A stretch of 64,000 bases of DNA from Pseudomonas serbica (GTDB taxonomy: Bacteria > Pseudomonadota > Gammaproteobacteria > Pseudomonadales > Pseudomonadaceae), in NCBI RefSeq assembly GCF_028823535.1, contig NZ_JAQIYM010000003.1, forward strand, positions 372,001 to 436,000, read 5' to 3'. Of this stretch, positions 7,586 through 17,672 are shown piece by piece. The position numbers were made by a program, and so were the translations under genes. The notes under the pieces were generated by a model. The model worked only from the letters and a program-made list of their open reading frames with translations, was not told the DNA's origin and ran no database searches. The first letter of the stretch is position 1. Each line of letters begins with the position of its first letter.

Positions 7586-8263
7586 TTGAATAATCTGGAA
7601 GCCTTGGACCTGGTGAAAAACACCTTCACCGCGATCCTGAACGCCCTCGACGTGTCGGTATTGAAAAAGATATTGACCCACAACCAGACGCTGAACACCT
7701 GGCGAATGGACCGTAGCAAGTATCCGGAACTGCAGCTTGAATTGACGGCCGAGGACATCGGCTCACTCATGGCTGACAAGCTCGACGAGGATCTGCGCCT
7801 GCATGCCGATCTCAGCGCCCGACTTGAAACCCCCTTGGAAAAACTGCTCTACGCCCTGGTCTGGAAAAACGGTGACCTGCAGAAAGTGGCGCACATCGTC
7901 AAAGGTGCTGCCGATGTCAGACCAGCATCGCTGATTAACGGTCCAGGGCAGGTGTTCAGACAGTTCGGTCGGCACCTGGCTGATCGTTCGGAATCCATTG
8001 TCGATCAGCATGTGCTTCGCGCCTTCGAACTCTATGAACAGTTGAACTCCCCGGACTCTGCCAAGGTCAAGGCCATTCGCAAGAAAATCAACTGGGACAA
8101 GGATGTCGCCTGCATCGAACGTTACAAACACTGGCTCTGCGAGCACTTCAAAGAGCGTCAGGATGCCGAACCTGGATTCGTGGTGAACATCGACATGGTG
8201 CTCTTCGCGCTCGGTCGAGCGGTAAAGATTACCCGCACGCGTGGTAACGGCGAAAACGATTAA
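7586..8263 (+). CDS. Hypothetical helical protein (225 aa)
   Basis: A 225-aa, mostly helical, soluble-looking protein with no cysteine cluster, signal peptide, membrane helix or nucleotide-binding motif that I can identify. The start appears to be TTG at 7586, with GAGAGA about 8 nt upstream; the next ATG would remove 40 residues. A PEFV-like acidic/basic pattern (GNGEND end) closes the protein. It lies downstream of the WYL regulator, behind a perfect palindrome, and is followed 25 nt later by a 54-aa gene, so the two small genes may be co-transcribed. The family is not recognised. Confidence 0.6.
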   Translation: MNNLEALDLVKNTFTAILNALDVSVLKKILTHNQTLNTWRMDRSKYPELQLELTAEDIGSLMADKLDEDLRLHADLSARLETPLEKLLYALVWKNGDLQKVAHIVKGAADVRPASLINGPGQVFRQFGRHLADRSESIVDQHVLRAFELYEQLNSPDSAKVKAIRKKINWDKDVACIERYKHWLCEHFKERQDAEPGFVVNIDMVLFALGRAVKITRTRGNGEND

Positions 8264-8288
8264 ACCCACAGCGATTGAGGAAAACGCC

Positions 8289-8453
8289 ATGAAAACCTAC
8301 AAAGCCTTCATGCAACGCGTGGTCGCTACCGCAGGCCCCCAAGCCAACTTCACCATCACTGTTCAGGCGGTGACCTCCGCCATGGCAAAGGTCACCGCTG
8401 AAGCGCAGTACCCAGGCTACAAATGCCTGAACGCTCCGACTCAGGTGCGTTGA
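8289..8453 (+). CDS. 54-aa hypothetical protein
   Basis: An ATG at 8289 with GAGG about 9 nt upstream opens a 54-codon frame with an Ala/Thr/Val-rich middle (FTITVQAVTSAMAKV) and a C-terminal QYPGYKC segment. It follows the 225-aa gene by 25 nt and its last 13 nt overlap the end of recD, which is convergent. Good ribosome-binding site and codon pattern support a real gene. The function is unknown. Confidence 0.55.
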   Translation: MKTYKAFMQRVVATAGPQANFTITVQAVTSAMAKVTAEAQYPGYKCLNAPTQVR

Positions 8454-10534
8454 AGTTTCACCAGTTCTTCTTGCAGTTGCAGCGCCAGGCCGCTGGTGCG
8501 CTGCACATTGCGACTCACCGCCCCCTCAAACACGCCCGAACTGCTTTCGACCAGGCTGAACCACTGTTTGGCACGGGTGATGGCGGTGTACAACAGCTCC
8601 TTGGTCAACACCGGGTTCAACGCGTCGGGCAATACCAGAGCCGTATGGTTGAACTCCGACCCTTGGGACTTGTGCACCGTCATGGCAAAGACCGTCTCGA
8701 CCTCCACCAACCGACTCGGCATCACGAAACGTACGCCGCCGCTGCCATCGTTTCGCGGGAAGGCCACACGTAGAACCCGTTCTGCGGAGGGACCTGGTAC
8801 CCAGAGGGCAATGCCGATGTCACCATTCATCAAGCTCAGGCTGTAATCATTGCGGGTGACCAGTACCGGTCGCCCTTCGTACCAACCCTGATCCCCCGAC
8901 AACAACTCACAGCGGCGCAGTTCGGCGGCCACTCGCTGATTCAGCCCCTCAACCCCCCAAGGCCCGCGACGCAGCGCACAGAGCAGACGGAACTCATCGA
9001 ACGCGGTCAATACTTTGCCAGCCCAACCGGCCCAAAGGTTACAGTCCCAGGGAGTGTCTTTCACAGGACGCTGGTCTCGTAGCTGCTCAAGATAATGACG
9101 ATACCCGGGGGCATCGCCTTTACCGTTGATAATCAAATCAGTGAGCGCGCTGTCATGTTCACTTCGCAACTTGAGGTTGAATAACTGCGGCAATTGCTGG
9201 TCCAGCAGGCCTCGCGCTTCAGCCGCATTTTTCTCATTGACCAGCTTCGCCAGACGCCCGATCCCCTGCTGGGCGTCGAAGCGCCGGGAGTAACGCAACA
9301 TGACGGTCTGCTGGGCCAACGGATTACCCAGACCGACTGCCGTTTGCAAACCCGGAGCGCTGACCGCCTCGCCACTGTGGGCTTTCAACCAGGCCGTGGT
9401 CTGCTCGCTGTAGCCACCGGTTTCGGCATCACGACAGAGGTCGCCCAGCACCGATCCCGCATCCACCGATGCCAGCTGATCCTTGTCACCCAGCAGGATC
9501 AAGCGAGCCTGGCGGGGCAAGGCATCGAGCAGGCAGGCCATCATTTCCAGATCGATCATCGAGGCTTCGTCGACCACCAACACATCCAGTTCCAGCGGCT
9601 TATCGCGGTGGTAGATGAAATTGCGCGAATCCGGTCGGCTGCCCAGCAACCGGTGCAAAGTAGAAACATCGGTCGGAATCGCCTCACGCACCGGGGTGCT
9701 CACAGGTAGTTCACGGACAGCCTTGCCAATAGATTCGGACAAGCGTGCAGCCGCCTTGCCGGTGGGGGCGGCGAGACGAATTCGCAGCGGCTTTCCTTCC
9801 TCCACGGCGGGGGTTTGCAGCAGCCCCAGCAGACGGACGACTGATGTGGTCTTACCGGTGCCGGGGCCGCCGGTGATGACACTGAAATTGCCCCGTGCCG
9901 CCAGTGCGCAGGCAATTTTCTGCCAGTCGCTGCAACGTTCACCGTTAACCTCGAAAGCATCAGGGAACAAGGCATCGAGCCGCTTGGAGAGTTTTTCCGG
10001 CGTTAGCGCATCCACACTCAGGCGGCCACTCAACGCCCGAGCAATACTGCGCTCGTAGTTCCAGTAACGACGCAAGTACAGGTGCTGCCCGGTCAACACC
10101 AGTGGCCGTTCCGGGAAACGCTGTGGTCCGTCCCGGTCTTCCACCATCGGACTCAAGGACAACGCCTGGCGCCACTGCGCGATATTCAGACCCTGCAACC
10201 ATTGTGACGGTAGCTGGCTGCCCTCCTCGCCTTCAGGTGGCAACGACAACACAAAATCAGGGGCATGCAGTGTGGCAGCCAGATCCAGGCAGGAATGCCC
10301 GCGACCCAGCTGGTGACTGGTCATCGCCGCGGCCAGCAACACGCTGGCTTCGACCTGGGGGTCCTGTTCGAGAATGAAGATGGCGAACGAGCGATCAAGC
10401 GCGCGCAACCAGCCACGGTTTACCCAATTGTCCAGTTGCTGCAGCAGCTCGCCGCTGTTGGCATTACCAATGAATACTGGCGGATGATCGACGTTGCGCT
10501 GGCTGTTGCTCAGTTGCTTAAGGGTCCGGTTCAT
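8441..10534 (-). CDS. recD: RecD, exodeoxyribonuclease V alpha subunit
   Basis: A 697-aa SF1 5'-3' helicase. Walker A (GGPGTGKTTS) lies at about residue 225, motif II as VVDEASMIDLE about 100 residues later, and motif VI region (TVHKSQGSEF) near the C-terminus. RecD is the fast helicase of RecBCD, which degrades linear double-stranded DNA and, after Chi recognition, loads RecA for repair. It also destroys phage DNA with free ends. The ATG overlaps the end of recB by 4 nt (ATGA), so it is the last gene of a recC-recB-recD operon. Confidence 0.95.
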   Translation of the reverse strand: MNRTLKQLSNSQRNVDHPPVFIGNANSGELLQQLDNWVNRGWLRALDRSFAIFILEQDPQVEASVLLAAAMTSHQLGRGHSCLDLAATLHAPDFVLSLPPEGEEGSQLPSQWLQGLNIAQWRQALSLSPMVEDRDGPQRFPERPLVLTGQHLYLRRYWNYERSIARALSGRLSVDALTPEKLSKRLDALFPDAFEVNGERCSDWQKIACALAARGNFSVITGGPGTGKTTSVVRLLGLLQTPAVEEGKPLRIRLAAPTGKAAARLSESIGKAVRELPVSTPVREAIPTDVSTLHRLLGSRPDSRNFIYHRDKPLELDVLVVDEASMIDLEMMACLLDALPRQARLILLGDKDQLASVDAGSVLGDLCRDAETGGYSEQTTAWLKAHSGEAVSAPGLQTAVGLGNPLAQQTVMLRYSRRFDAQQGIGRLAKLVNEKNAAEARGLLDQQLPQLFNLKLRSEHDSALTDLIINGKGDAPGYRHYLEQLRDQRPVKDTPWDCNLWAGWAGKVLTAFDEFRLLCALRRGPWGVEGLNQRVAAELRRCELLSGDQGWYEGRPVLVTRNDYSLSLMNGDIGIALWVPGPSAERVLRVAFPRNDGSGGVRFVMPSRLVEVETVFAMTVHKSQGSEFNHTALVLPDALNPVLTKELLYTAITRAKQWFSLVESSSGVFEGAVSRNVQRTSGLALQLQEELVKLQRT

Positions 10535-13500
10535 GCGCTGGCCTCCGCGTGTTGCCCGATGAAGAGTTGGTCCAGCTGTTCAATCAGTTGCCGCGGCGGC
10601 CTTTCGAAATGCACACCGTGTGTCGGTGCCTGATGCCCACGAACGAACAGGTACACCGCCCCACCCATGTGCTGTTCGTAGTCATACCCCGGAAGGCGTA
10701 GCTTGAGCTGGCGATGCAAGGCCAGCAGATACAGGCACAGTTGCAGGTCGTATCGCTTGTCCAGCATCGCCGCGGCCATCGCTTCTGCGCCATAGGCCTG
10801 ATCGTTGCTGCCCAGCCAGTTGGATTTGTAGTCCGCCACGTAGTAACGACCTTGATGTTCAAACGTCAGGTCGATGAAGCCTTTGAACATGCCGTTCAAC
10901 TCGTTGGCGGCCAGTACGGGACGCGGTGCCCCACCCAACGTGTATTGCCGCACCAGCGCATCAAGGCGCTGAACGTTCACTGCGCGACTGGAAAACCAGA
11001 ACTCCATTTCGACCTGATAGGTGCTCAGGGTCGAGAGTTTGCACTGGGTGCCGTTGAATCGCAGTGGCGCATTCAGATAGCTGCCCAACCAGGCGGACAG
11101 CGGTTCGATCCAGGTTTCCCAATCGCGCAGGTTGCAGCGACGGGCCACCGTGTTGTGCAGGGTTTGCGGATCGCCGGCGGCCTTGGCGAAGCCTTCGCGG
11201 CCGGCCCACTCGAACAACCCGTGCAAAAAGGTGCCTGGGCCCGCACCCCGAGGAAAACCGTGAATCCCAGCCCCTGCAGGCAAGGTTTCAGCTTCGTCTT
11301 CCTCCTGCAAATTTGCTTCCAGCGCAGTCACAGGCTCAAGACTGACACCCGATTCTGCCCCCATCAGGACATTGCCGTCAGCAATGGCCAAGGCGGAGTA
11401 ACTGGCAATCCACCAGTTCGCCGCGAGCTTGTGCAAGGGTCGCAAGGCCGGCCCCACCGACGGTCGAGCGGACGTCGTATGGACATTGTCGGACGGTACC
11501 GGCGCTGCGCACACCGCAATGTCCGGGCAGCCGTTCGCCAATGCCTCGACCACGCCGGACAGATTCTCCGCGGCTATCGGCTTCTCGCCCGCCAGCATGT
11601 AACCCAGGCCGGCCTTATGCAGATCTGTCGATTTTCCTCCGGTCTTAAATCCCTTGGGCGCTACGCAGATCCAGGTGGCGTAACGGGCTCGGGTCAGGGC
11701 AACGTAAAGCAGGCGCATTTCTTCGCCCATACGCTCATCGTTGGCACACCCTTGTGCCGTCTCGGCCTGTTTACCTTTGGCCAGCTCGATGACCAGATCC
11801 ATGTTGTCGTGAAACATCGGCGGTGTTGTGCTTTTGCCATCGATCTCCCTTGCGCTACAGGCGAACGGCAGCAGCACCAACGGGTATTCCAGCCCCTTGG
11901 ACTTGTGGACGGTGATCACCTTGATCAGGTCCGAATCGCTTTCCAGCCGCAGAATTTCCTCTTCGCTCTGCCCGTCGACCTGCTCGGCCAGATGGCGAAT
12001 CAGTGCATGCTCGCCATCGAGTTCGGCGGCGCTGCGCTGTAACCATTCGGCCAGATGCAACAGGTTGGTCAAGCGACGCTCGCCCTGATCCTCCAGAAGC
12101 AAACGCGCCGGTACCTTGAAGGTGGCAAGCAGCTTTCGCAGCATCGGCAGCACGCCTTGTTGCTGCCACAACACCCGAAAATCGCGGAACAGCAGCACCT
12201 GTTGCTCCCAGAACAACTCATCCTGATTCAATTGCTCAAGTGTCTGCCATGACAGCCCGACGCTGCGGGTCGCCATGGCCGCACGCACCAGCCGATCGCT
12301 GGTGGGTTGAGCGCACGCCCGCAGGATATACAGCAGGTCTTTGGCCTCTTCGCCTTCAAAGACCGAGTCCCTGTCCGAGAGATACACGCTGGCCAGCTGT
12401 CGATGCGCCAGGGCTTTGCGGATGGCTTCGGCCTCCTTGCGATTGCGCACCAGAATGGCGATATCGGCGGGCCGCAAGGCGACGAACTCACCATTGCCTT
12501 TCAGCAAACCGGAACGCTCGGTTGCAGCAGGATCAAGCCAGGCCTGAATCGCCGATGCCGAGGCTTCAGCGGCTTTACGCAAATAGGTGGAGTTATTGAC
12601 CACGCCCTCGGTTTCCAGCTGCCAGAACGTCAAGGCAGGTTGATCCGTACCCTTGACCTGCAACACATCGTCGCGCCCATTGGCCAGGACGGTGTTGAAC
12701 GGCACCGGGTTGCCCTGGTCTTGCGTGGCGAACCGAAACGCGCCGCGAGGCTGGGCCTCGGCGTACCGGAAGCAGTGGTTGGCCGCATCGACCATCGCCT
12801 TGGTGGAACGATAGTTGGTCCCCAGTGTGTAATGACGGCCAGCTGTGGCCTCGCGTGCCTGGAGGTAGGTGTAGATGTCCGCGCCACGGAAGGAATAAAT
12901 CGCCTGTTTCGGGTCGCCGATCATGAACAGGCCGCACTCATTCAGGTTGTCGGGAATGCGGTAAATGGTTTCAAAGATCCGGTATTGAACCGGGTCGGTG
13001 TCCTGGAATTCATCGATCAGGGCAACCGGATACTGCTTGCGGATGGTCTCGGCCAGACGCGGGCCCGACGGGCCTTGCAAGGCCTGGTCAAGACGATTGA
13101 GCAGGTCGTCAAAACCGATTTCGGCACGGCGGCGCTTTTCTTCATCGAAGCGCTCGCGCACTTCATGCAAGGCGTGCAGCAGCAGTTGAGCGCGGATATC
13201 CACTTTGGCGTCGCGCTGTTTGACCCACAGGTCGATTGCCTCAAACGCCTGATGCTGAGGCACCACGGCCTTGCCCTTGAGCTTTATGCCGGCCTGGCCG
13301 AAGGCATGCACGTTATGCAGCGCAGGTTGTCCCCTGGACCACTGTGCCAGCTTGTTCAGGAGACCGTTGAAGACGTCATCCTGATCGATTTTTCTGTAGG
13401 TATTACCATTCATGTGAGGACGAATGCTGCGCAACACATCCTCGAGCTCGTTCTGATGTTCTAGCCAAAGCTTGCGAGCGTTACGCTCCAGTTCGCCGAC

Positions 13501-14205
13501 TGTTCCGTACCATTCACCGGGTTCCTTGAGTAATGCCTGCAAAGAGCCAGGGGCTTCAAGGGGCTGGGTATTGTATTGATAAGTCGCATCGCGTCGAGAC
13601 AACAACGAACTCAGTGCATGCCCCAAGTCCTGGGGGCTTTTGAAGCAATCACCAATGGCTCGCACCTGCTCCACCGGCAACTCATAGAAATGCCGACGCC
13701 AATAGTCACGGACCACCTCGGCCAACAACTCACTCTGGTCGGTTTCCAGGGTCTGGGTGAACAGGCTGCCGCTGTCGAAGGCATGCTCACGCAGCATCCG
13801 ATAGCACCAGCCATGGATGGTCGAGACCGCTGCCTCATCCATCCACTCACCCGCCAGTTGCAGCCGACGCGCGCAATCGGGCCATTCCTGCGGCGGGTAC
13901 TCGGCACGCAGCTGTTGCAGCAGCTTGTCGTGTTTGCGATCAGGCTCAAGAAAGCACTGTGCCGCTTCGGTCAAACGCGCACGAATACGGTCACGCAGTT
14001 CCTGGGTCGCGGCGTCAGTGAAGGTCACGACCAGGATCTGCGGCGGTGTCAGCAGGTCCTTGAAGGCGGCCTCGCCGCCATGGCCAAGCACAAGGCGTAC
14101 ATACAGCAAGGCGATGGTGAAGGTTTTACCGGTACCGGCACTCGCCTCGATCAATCGGCTGCCATGCAAGGGAAAATCGAGGGGGTTGAGATTCAGCGGT
14201 TTCAT
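10531..14205 (-). CDS. recB: RecB, exodeoxyribonuclease V beta subunit
   Basis: A 1224-aa protein containing a UvrD-type SF1 helicase and a C-terminal nuclease. Walker A (ASAGTGKTFT) is near residue 25, motif II is IDEFQDTDPVQY, and the C-terminal nuclease carries GFIDLTF and DYKSNWLG (about residues 1108-1130), including the catalytic Asp and Lys. I chose the ATG at 14205 because GGGAG precedes it and it overlaps the recC stop as ATGA; the frame is open further upstream inside recC. RecB supplies the 3'-5' motor and the single nuclease site of RecBCD. Confidence 0.95.
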   Translation of the reverse strand: MKPLNLNPLDFPLHGSRLIEASAGTGKTFTIALLYVRLVLGHGGEAAFKDLLTPPQILVVTFTDAATQELRDRIRARLTEAAQCFLEPDRKHDKLLQQLRAEYPPQEWPDCARRLQLAGEWMDEAAVSTIHGWCYRMLREHAFDSGSLFTQTLETDQSELLAEVVRDYWRRHFYELPVEQVRAIGDCFKSPQDLGHALSSLLSRRDATYQYNTQPLEAPGSLQALLKEPGEWYGTVGELERNARKLWLEHQNELEDVLRSIRPHMNGNTYRKIDQDDVFNGLLNKLAQWSRGQPALHNVHAFGQAGIKLKGKAVVPQHQAFEAIDLWVKQRDAKVDIRAQLLLHALHEVRERFDEEKRRRAEIGFDDLLNRLDQALQGPSGPRLAETIRKQYPVALIDEFQDTDPVQYRIFETIYRIPDNLNECGLFMIGDPKQAIYSFRGADIYTYLQAREATAGRHYTLGTNYRSTKAMVDAANHCFRYAEAQPRGAFRFATQDQGNPVPFNTVLANGRDDVLQVKGTDQPALTFWQLETEGVVNNSTYLRKAAEASASAIQAWLDPAATERSGLLKGNGEFVALRPADIAILVRNRKEAEAIRKALAHRQLASVYLSDRDSVFEGEEAKDLLYILRACAQPTSDRLVRAAMATRSVGLSWQTLEQLNQDELFWEQQVLLFRDFRVLWQQQGVLPMLRKLLATFKVPARLLLEDQGERRLTNLLHLAEWLQRSAAELDGEHALIRHLAEQVDGQSEEEILRLESDSDLIKVITVHKSKGLEYPLVLLPFACSAREIDGKSTTPPMFHDNMDLVIELAKGKQAETAQGCANDERMGEEMRLLYVALTRARYATWICVAPKGFKTGGKSTDLHKAGLGYMLAGEKPIAAENLSGVVEALANGCPDIAVCAAPVPSDNVHTTSARPSVGPALRPLHKLAANWWIASYSALAIADGNVLMGAESGVSLEPVTALEANLQEEDEAETLPAGAGIHGFPRGAGPGTFLHGLFEWAGREGFAKAAGDPQTLHNTVARRCNLRDWETWIEPLSAWLGSYLNAPLRFNGTQCKLSTLSTYQVEMEFWFSSRAVNVQRLDALVRQYTLGGAPRPVLAANELNGMFKGFIDLTFEHQGRYYVADYKSNWLGSNDQAYGAEAMAAAMLDKRYDLQLCLYLLALHRQLKLRLPGYDYEQHMGGAVYLFVRGHQAPTHGVHFERPPRQLIEQLDQLFIGQHAEASA

Positions 14206-17200
14206 TGGTCGCTCCCTGCGCGGCTCGAAGAAAGATGATTGAATAGTCCGCCATACAGGCGCGTGGCCCATGAGGTGAAATGACCGGAGGCGCACAGTTG
14301 GTCGAAGTCTGCGTACGCACGGCGCAAGGCGAAAGAGCTATCCGCCTCTCCAGTACGCATGTAGCCCCCCTCGAACGTCTCGCGGGCTTTCTCGGAAGTC
14401 GCGTCGTTGTCTTCCCCTCCTGCCCCTGTGTCTTCGAGCCAGGCGAATGCGCTTTTGCAGGCGACCGGCAGCGGTTCACGCATGCCCGCCACCCAGGCGC
14501 CGAGCAGCGATTTCAACTGTTCCTGCGCCTGTTGCGCTGACATTGGCCGGAACACCACATCACCGTTCAAGCTGACCAGAATCGTGGTGCAGCCCGGTTC
14601 ACTCAGTTGCAACGCCAGATGGCGCACCCAGGGACGAACCAGGTTGTGCCAGCGCCAACTGTCGTCGTTACACAGCTTCTTGCTGTCCAGCTGCAAGTAC
14701 GCTCGCTCACCCAGGGCATTGCGGCGAATGCCGCCCAGCCAGTCACTCAATCCCGGGGTCGGTTCGTGGGAGGCGATCATTGCGGCAGTCTGGCCCTCCT
14801 CGATTTCCGGCCACGCCTGCAACTGCGCGTGATAACGCTCGAGCATGTCCGGCAGCGGCTCGGCCAATGCCGATGCGCTCAACGTACCGAAGCCGCCCAG
14901 CGGCAACTTGCCTTCACGCTGCAAACGCTGCACATGCAGATCAAGCTCGGCCACTGCGTTTTCAGGCCGGTAATCCTCTTCAACCCAACGCTTGAGCGCC
15001 TGGCTGAGTCGGTCCTGATGCTGCCAGTTCTCAAGGCCGTCGAGCTGAAAGGTTTCGTCGTCGCGGCTGGTCAATTCGTCATTGTCGAAATTGACCTTGA
15101 GCCGTTGCTGGAAGAACGCCCCGACCGGGTCGCGCACGAACCCGGCCAGTTGGCGCAGGGTCAGTGGCGTGTCTTGCGTGAGCTGTGGCAGCAGCTCAAC
15201 CGATTGCCGCTCAGCCTGAGAATCATGCACCTCGCGCCACTCGTGGGAGTAAGTGAACAGCCCATCAGGCCCAGGCTGGTCGACAAAGTAAGCCGCACTG
15301 AAAGGCTGTAGCGGATGCTCTTGAGTCAAGGCGTGCAGCAGCGCCTCGGGCGTTGCCGAACGCCAGCCGCTGGCCAGATGATCACGCAGTTGCCCGATCA
15401 GCACCGAGGGCACGCGCTCGCTATTGTCGCGGATATTTCGGCCGACCCAGCTCACGTACAACTGCTCTCGGGCCGACAGCAATGCCTCCAGCAACAGGTA
15501 GCGATCATCCTCGCGGCGCGAGCGATCTCCAGGGCGGTAATCGTTACGCATCAGGTCAAAATCGACCGGCGATTGTTGGCGTGGGTAATCACCATCGTTC
15601 ATACCCAGCAAGCACACCACTTTGAAGGGGATCGCACGCATCGGCATCAGCGTGCAGAAGTTCACCGCACCGGCGAGAAACCGCTGCGACAGGCCGCCCT
15701 CTTCAATGCCGGAAAGCCAGGTTTCATGCATCACGCTCAACGGCAGCGGCTCGTCGAACCGCGCGGACTCGCAGGTACGCAACCAGTCATCGAGCAACTT
15801 GAGCAATTGATTGACCAGCAATTCTTCGGCATCCCCCACCGGGCGGAAGAACACCTTCAACAGCGATTGCAGGCGCTCGACCCAGAGCACGGGTGTGGCT
15901 GGTTGCAGCAGGTCTTCGCGGGCAATTTCCAGGTGGTCAAGCAAGCTCAACAAAGGCCCCGCCAGTGCCGCTTCCAGTCCGGACACTTCATCGTAGGGCT
16001 CGATGCCATTCAGCTCCGGCCCTTGGCCCGTCGCGTAGCCCAGCAACATGCGGCGCATGCCGAAGCGCCAGGTGTTTTGCTCCAGGTCCGCGGGCATGTC
16101 CAGGCTCTCGCGCTGTTGCGCATCGAGTCCCCAGCGCACGCCGGCACCGTCGATCCAGCGCTGCAGGATCGGCACATCCGCTTCCTTGATACCGAAACGC
16201 GCCCGCAGCGCCGGTACATCCAGAAGGTCGAGAATATCGCTGACGGCGAAACGGCTATGGGGCAGTTTGAGCAAGTGTTCGAGAGCAATCAGCAACGGCT
16301 GACGCCCACGCTGTCCCTGGTCAGCCAGGGTAAAGGGCAGATATCGAGGATCATGACGTGGCACCTGGCCAAACACGGCCTCGATGTGCGGCGCATACGC
16401 GTTGATGTCCGGCACCATCACAATCACATCCCGCGGACTTAGCTGGGGATTGGCACTGAAGCGGGCGAGCAACTGATCGTGCAGCACTTCCACTTCGCGC
16501 TGCGCACTGTGGACCACGTGAAAGCGCACCGAGCGATCCTGTGCCACGTCGACAGGGCCCCACACTTCGCGGGTCTCAGCCAAAGGACGCAATTCAAGAA
16601 TGTCACTTTGCAACTGGCTCAGCAGACTTTCAGGCGGCTGATCATTGAACAAATCGATACGCCCACCATTGAGACCGTCGAACAAGTGGCGATAACTGGC
16701 GGGTTCGTCATAGTGGTCGAGCAGATTGATGTAGTCGCGACCTTGTTTGCCCCACGCAGCGAGCAAAGGCTGACCATGTTGATTCGCCGCCATGGGAATA
16801 TTTCTGTTCGGCTGACGGCGATAGGTATGGCCCAACAACTCCTTGTCGGCGACGATATCGCCCCATTGATGGCGACAAGGATTATGCACGCACAGCAACA
16901 CCTGGCTGTAGCGCGAGAGCATGGCCAGGGCTTCGAGCACCTGTGCCGGCATTGACGAAATACCAAATACCACCACACGCCGAGGCAACCCGGCCGGGGC
17001 CTGCCCTGCTTCACGCAGGTGTGCTACAAAGCGTTTGTGAACACCGGCGCGGCTCTGCTCGAGAGCACCCTCGCCAACATCCGTCAGCACTTCACGCCAC
17101 AGCTCCGCCTGCCACAGGTTGTCGGGATCCAGCGGTTTCACACCGCCTTTGATGTGCTTTAGCTGATCACGCCCGGCCGCCCAGTCCTCCAGCCAGTCGG

Positions 17201-17672
17201 CGCGATAGACCTGATACTGATCAAACAGATCTGCCAACCGCTCGGAAAGCTGGTAAAGCTTGCGCTGATCGTCATCCTCCTGGAGGAAACGTTGCAAACT
17301 GCTGAAATGGGTTTTGTTGAGCAATTGGGGCAGCAAGCGCATGAGGCGCCAACTCAGTGCAGTCTTGTCCAGCGGCGACGACTCGGGGGTTGTCTCGGCC
17401 CCCAAGACAGACCGGTAGGCCTGCCACAGGAAACGCGCAGGAAGCTGCACATCCAACGCTGCTGCAATACCGCAGCCACCGTTATCAGGATCTTCGGCCA
17501 GCGCCAGCTTCAACCATTGAGCAATGCCGTTGCTGTGCACCAGCACGACTTCGTTTTCCAGCGGGGCCAACGGGTAGCGCTGCATCCAGCTCACCGCTAG
17601 CTCACGCAAATCGTCCAAACGATTGCCGTGAATGATCATGAAGCCAGGCTTTAACGAGTCCGCTTCCTGCAT
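14202..17672 (-). CDS. recC: RecC, exodeoxyribonuclease V gamma subunit
   Basis: A 1156-aa protein of the usual RecC size, with helicase-like folds lacking a Walker A motif and the conserved opening IIHGNRLDDLRELAV. RecC holds RecB and RecD together, splits the duplex and scans for Chi. It is the first gene of the operon and is followed by recB with a 4-nt overlap. A 7-bp hairpin lies 28 nt upstream of its start. The three genes together form a complete and apparently intact RecBCD. Confidence 0.93.
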   Translation of the reverse strand: MQEADSLKPGFMIIHGNRLDDLRELAVSWMQRYPLAPLENEVVLVHSNGIAQWLKLALAEDPDNGGCGIAAALDVQLPARFLWQAYRSVLGAETTPESSPLDKTALSWRLMRLLPQLLNKTHFSSLQRFLQEDDDQRKLYQLSERLADLFDQYQVYRADWLEDWAAGRDQLKHIKGGVKPLDPDNLWQAELWREVLTDVGEGALEQSRAGVHKRFVAHLREAGQAPAGLPRRVVVFGISSMPAQVLEALAMLSRYSQVLLCVHNPCRHQWGDIVADKELLGHTYRRQPNRNIPMAANQHGQPLLAAWGKQGRDYINLLDHYDEPASYRHLFDGLNGGRIDLFNDQPPESLLSQLQSDILELRPLAETREVWGPVDVAQDRSVRFHVVHSAQREVEVLHDQLLARFSANPQLSPRDVIVMVPDINAYAPHIEAVFGQVPRHDPRYLPFTLADQGQRGRQPLLIALEHLLKLPHSRFAVSDILDLLDVPALRARFGIKEADVPILQRWIDGAGVRWGLDAQQRESLDMPADLEQNTWRFGMRRMLLGYATGQGPELNGIEPYDEVSGLEAALAGPLLSLLDHLEIAREDLLQPATPVLWVERLQSLLKVFFRPVGDAEELLVNQLLKLLDDWLRTCESARFDEPLPLSVMHETWLSGIEEGGLSQRFLAGAVNFCTLMPMRAIPFKVVCLLGMNDGDYPRQQSPVDFDLMRNDYRPGDRSRREDDRYLLLEALLSAREQLYVSWVGRNIRDNSERVPSVLIGQLRDHLASGWRSATPEALLHALTQEHPLQPFSAAYFVDQPGPDGLFTYSHEWREVHDSQAERQSVELLPQLTQDTPLTLRQLAGFVRDPVGAFFQQRLKVNFDNDELTSRDDETFQLDGLENWQHQDRLSQALKRWVEEDYRPENAVAELDLHVQRLQREGKLPLGGFGTLSASALAEPLPDMLERYHAQLQAWPEIEEGQTAAMIASHEPTPGLSDWLGGIRRNALGERAYLQLDSKKLCNDDSWRWHNLVRPWVRHLALQLSEPGCTTILVSLNGDVVFRPMSAQQAQEQLKSLLGAWVAGMREPLPVACKSAFAWLEDTGAGGEDNDATSEKARETFEGGYMRTGEADSSFALRRAYADFDQLCASGHFTSWATRLYGGLFNHLSSSRAGSDQ

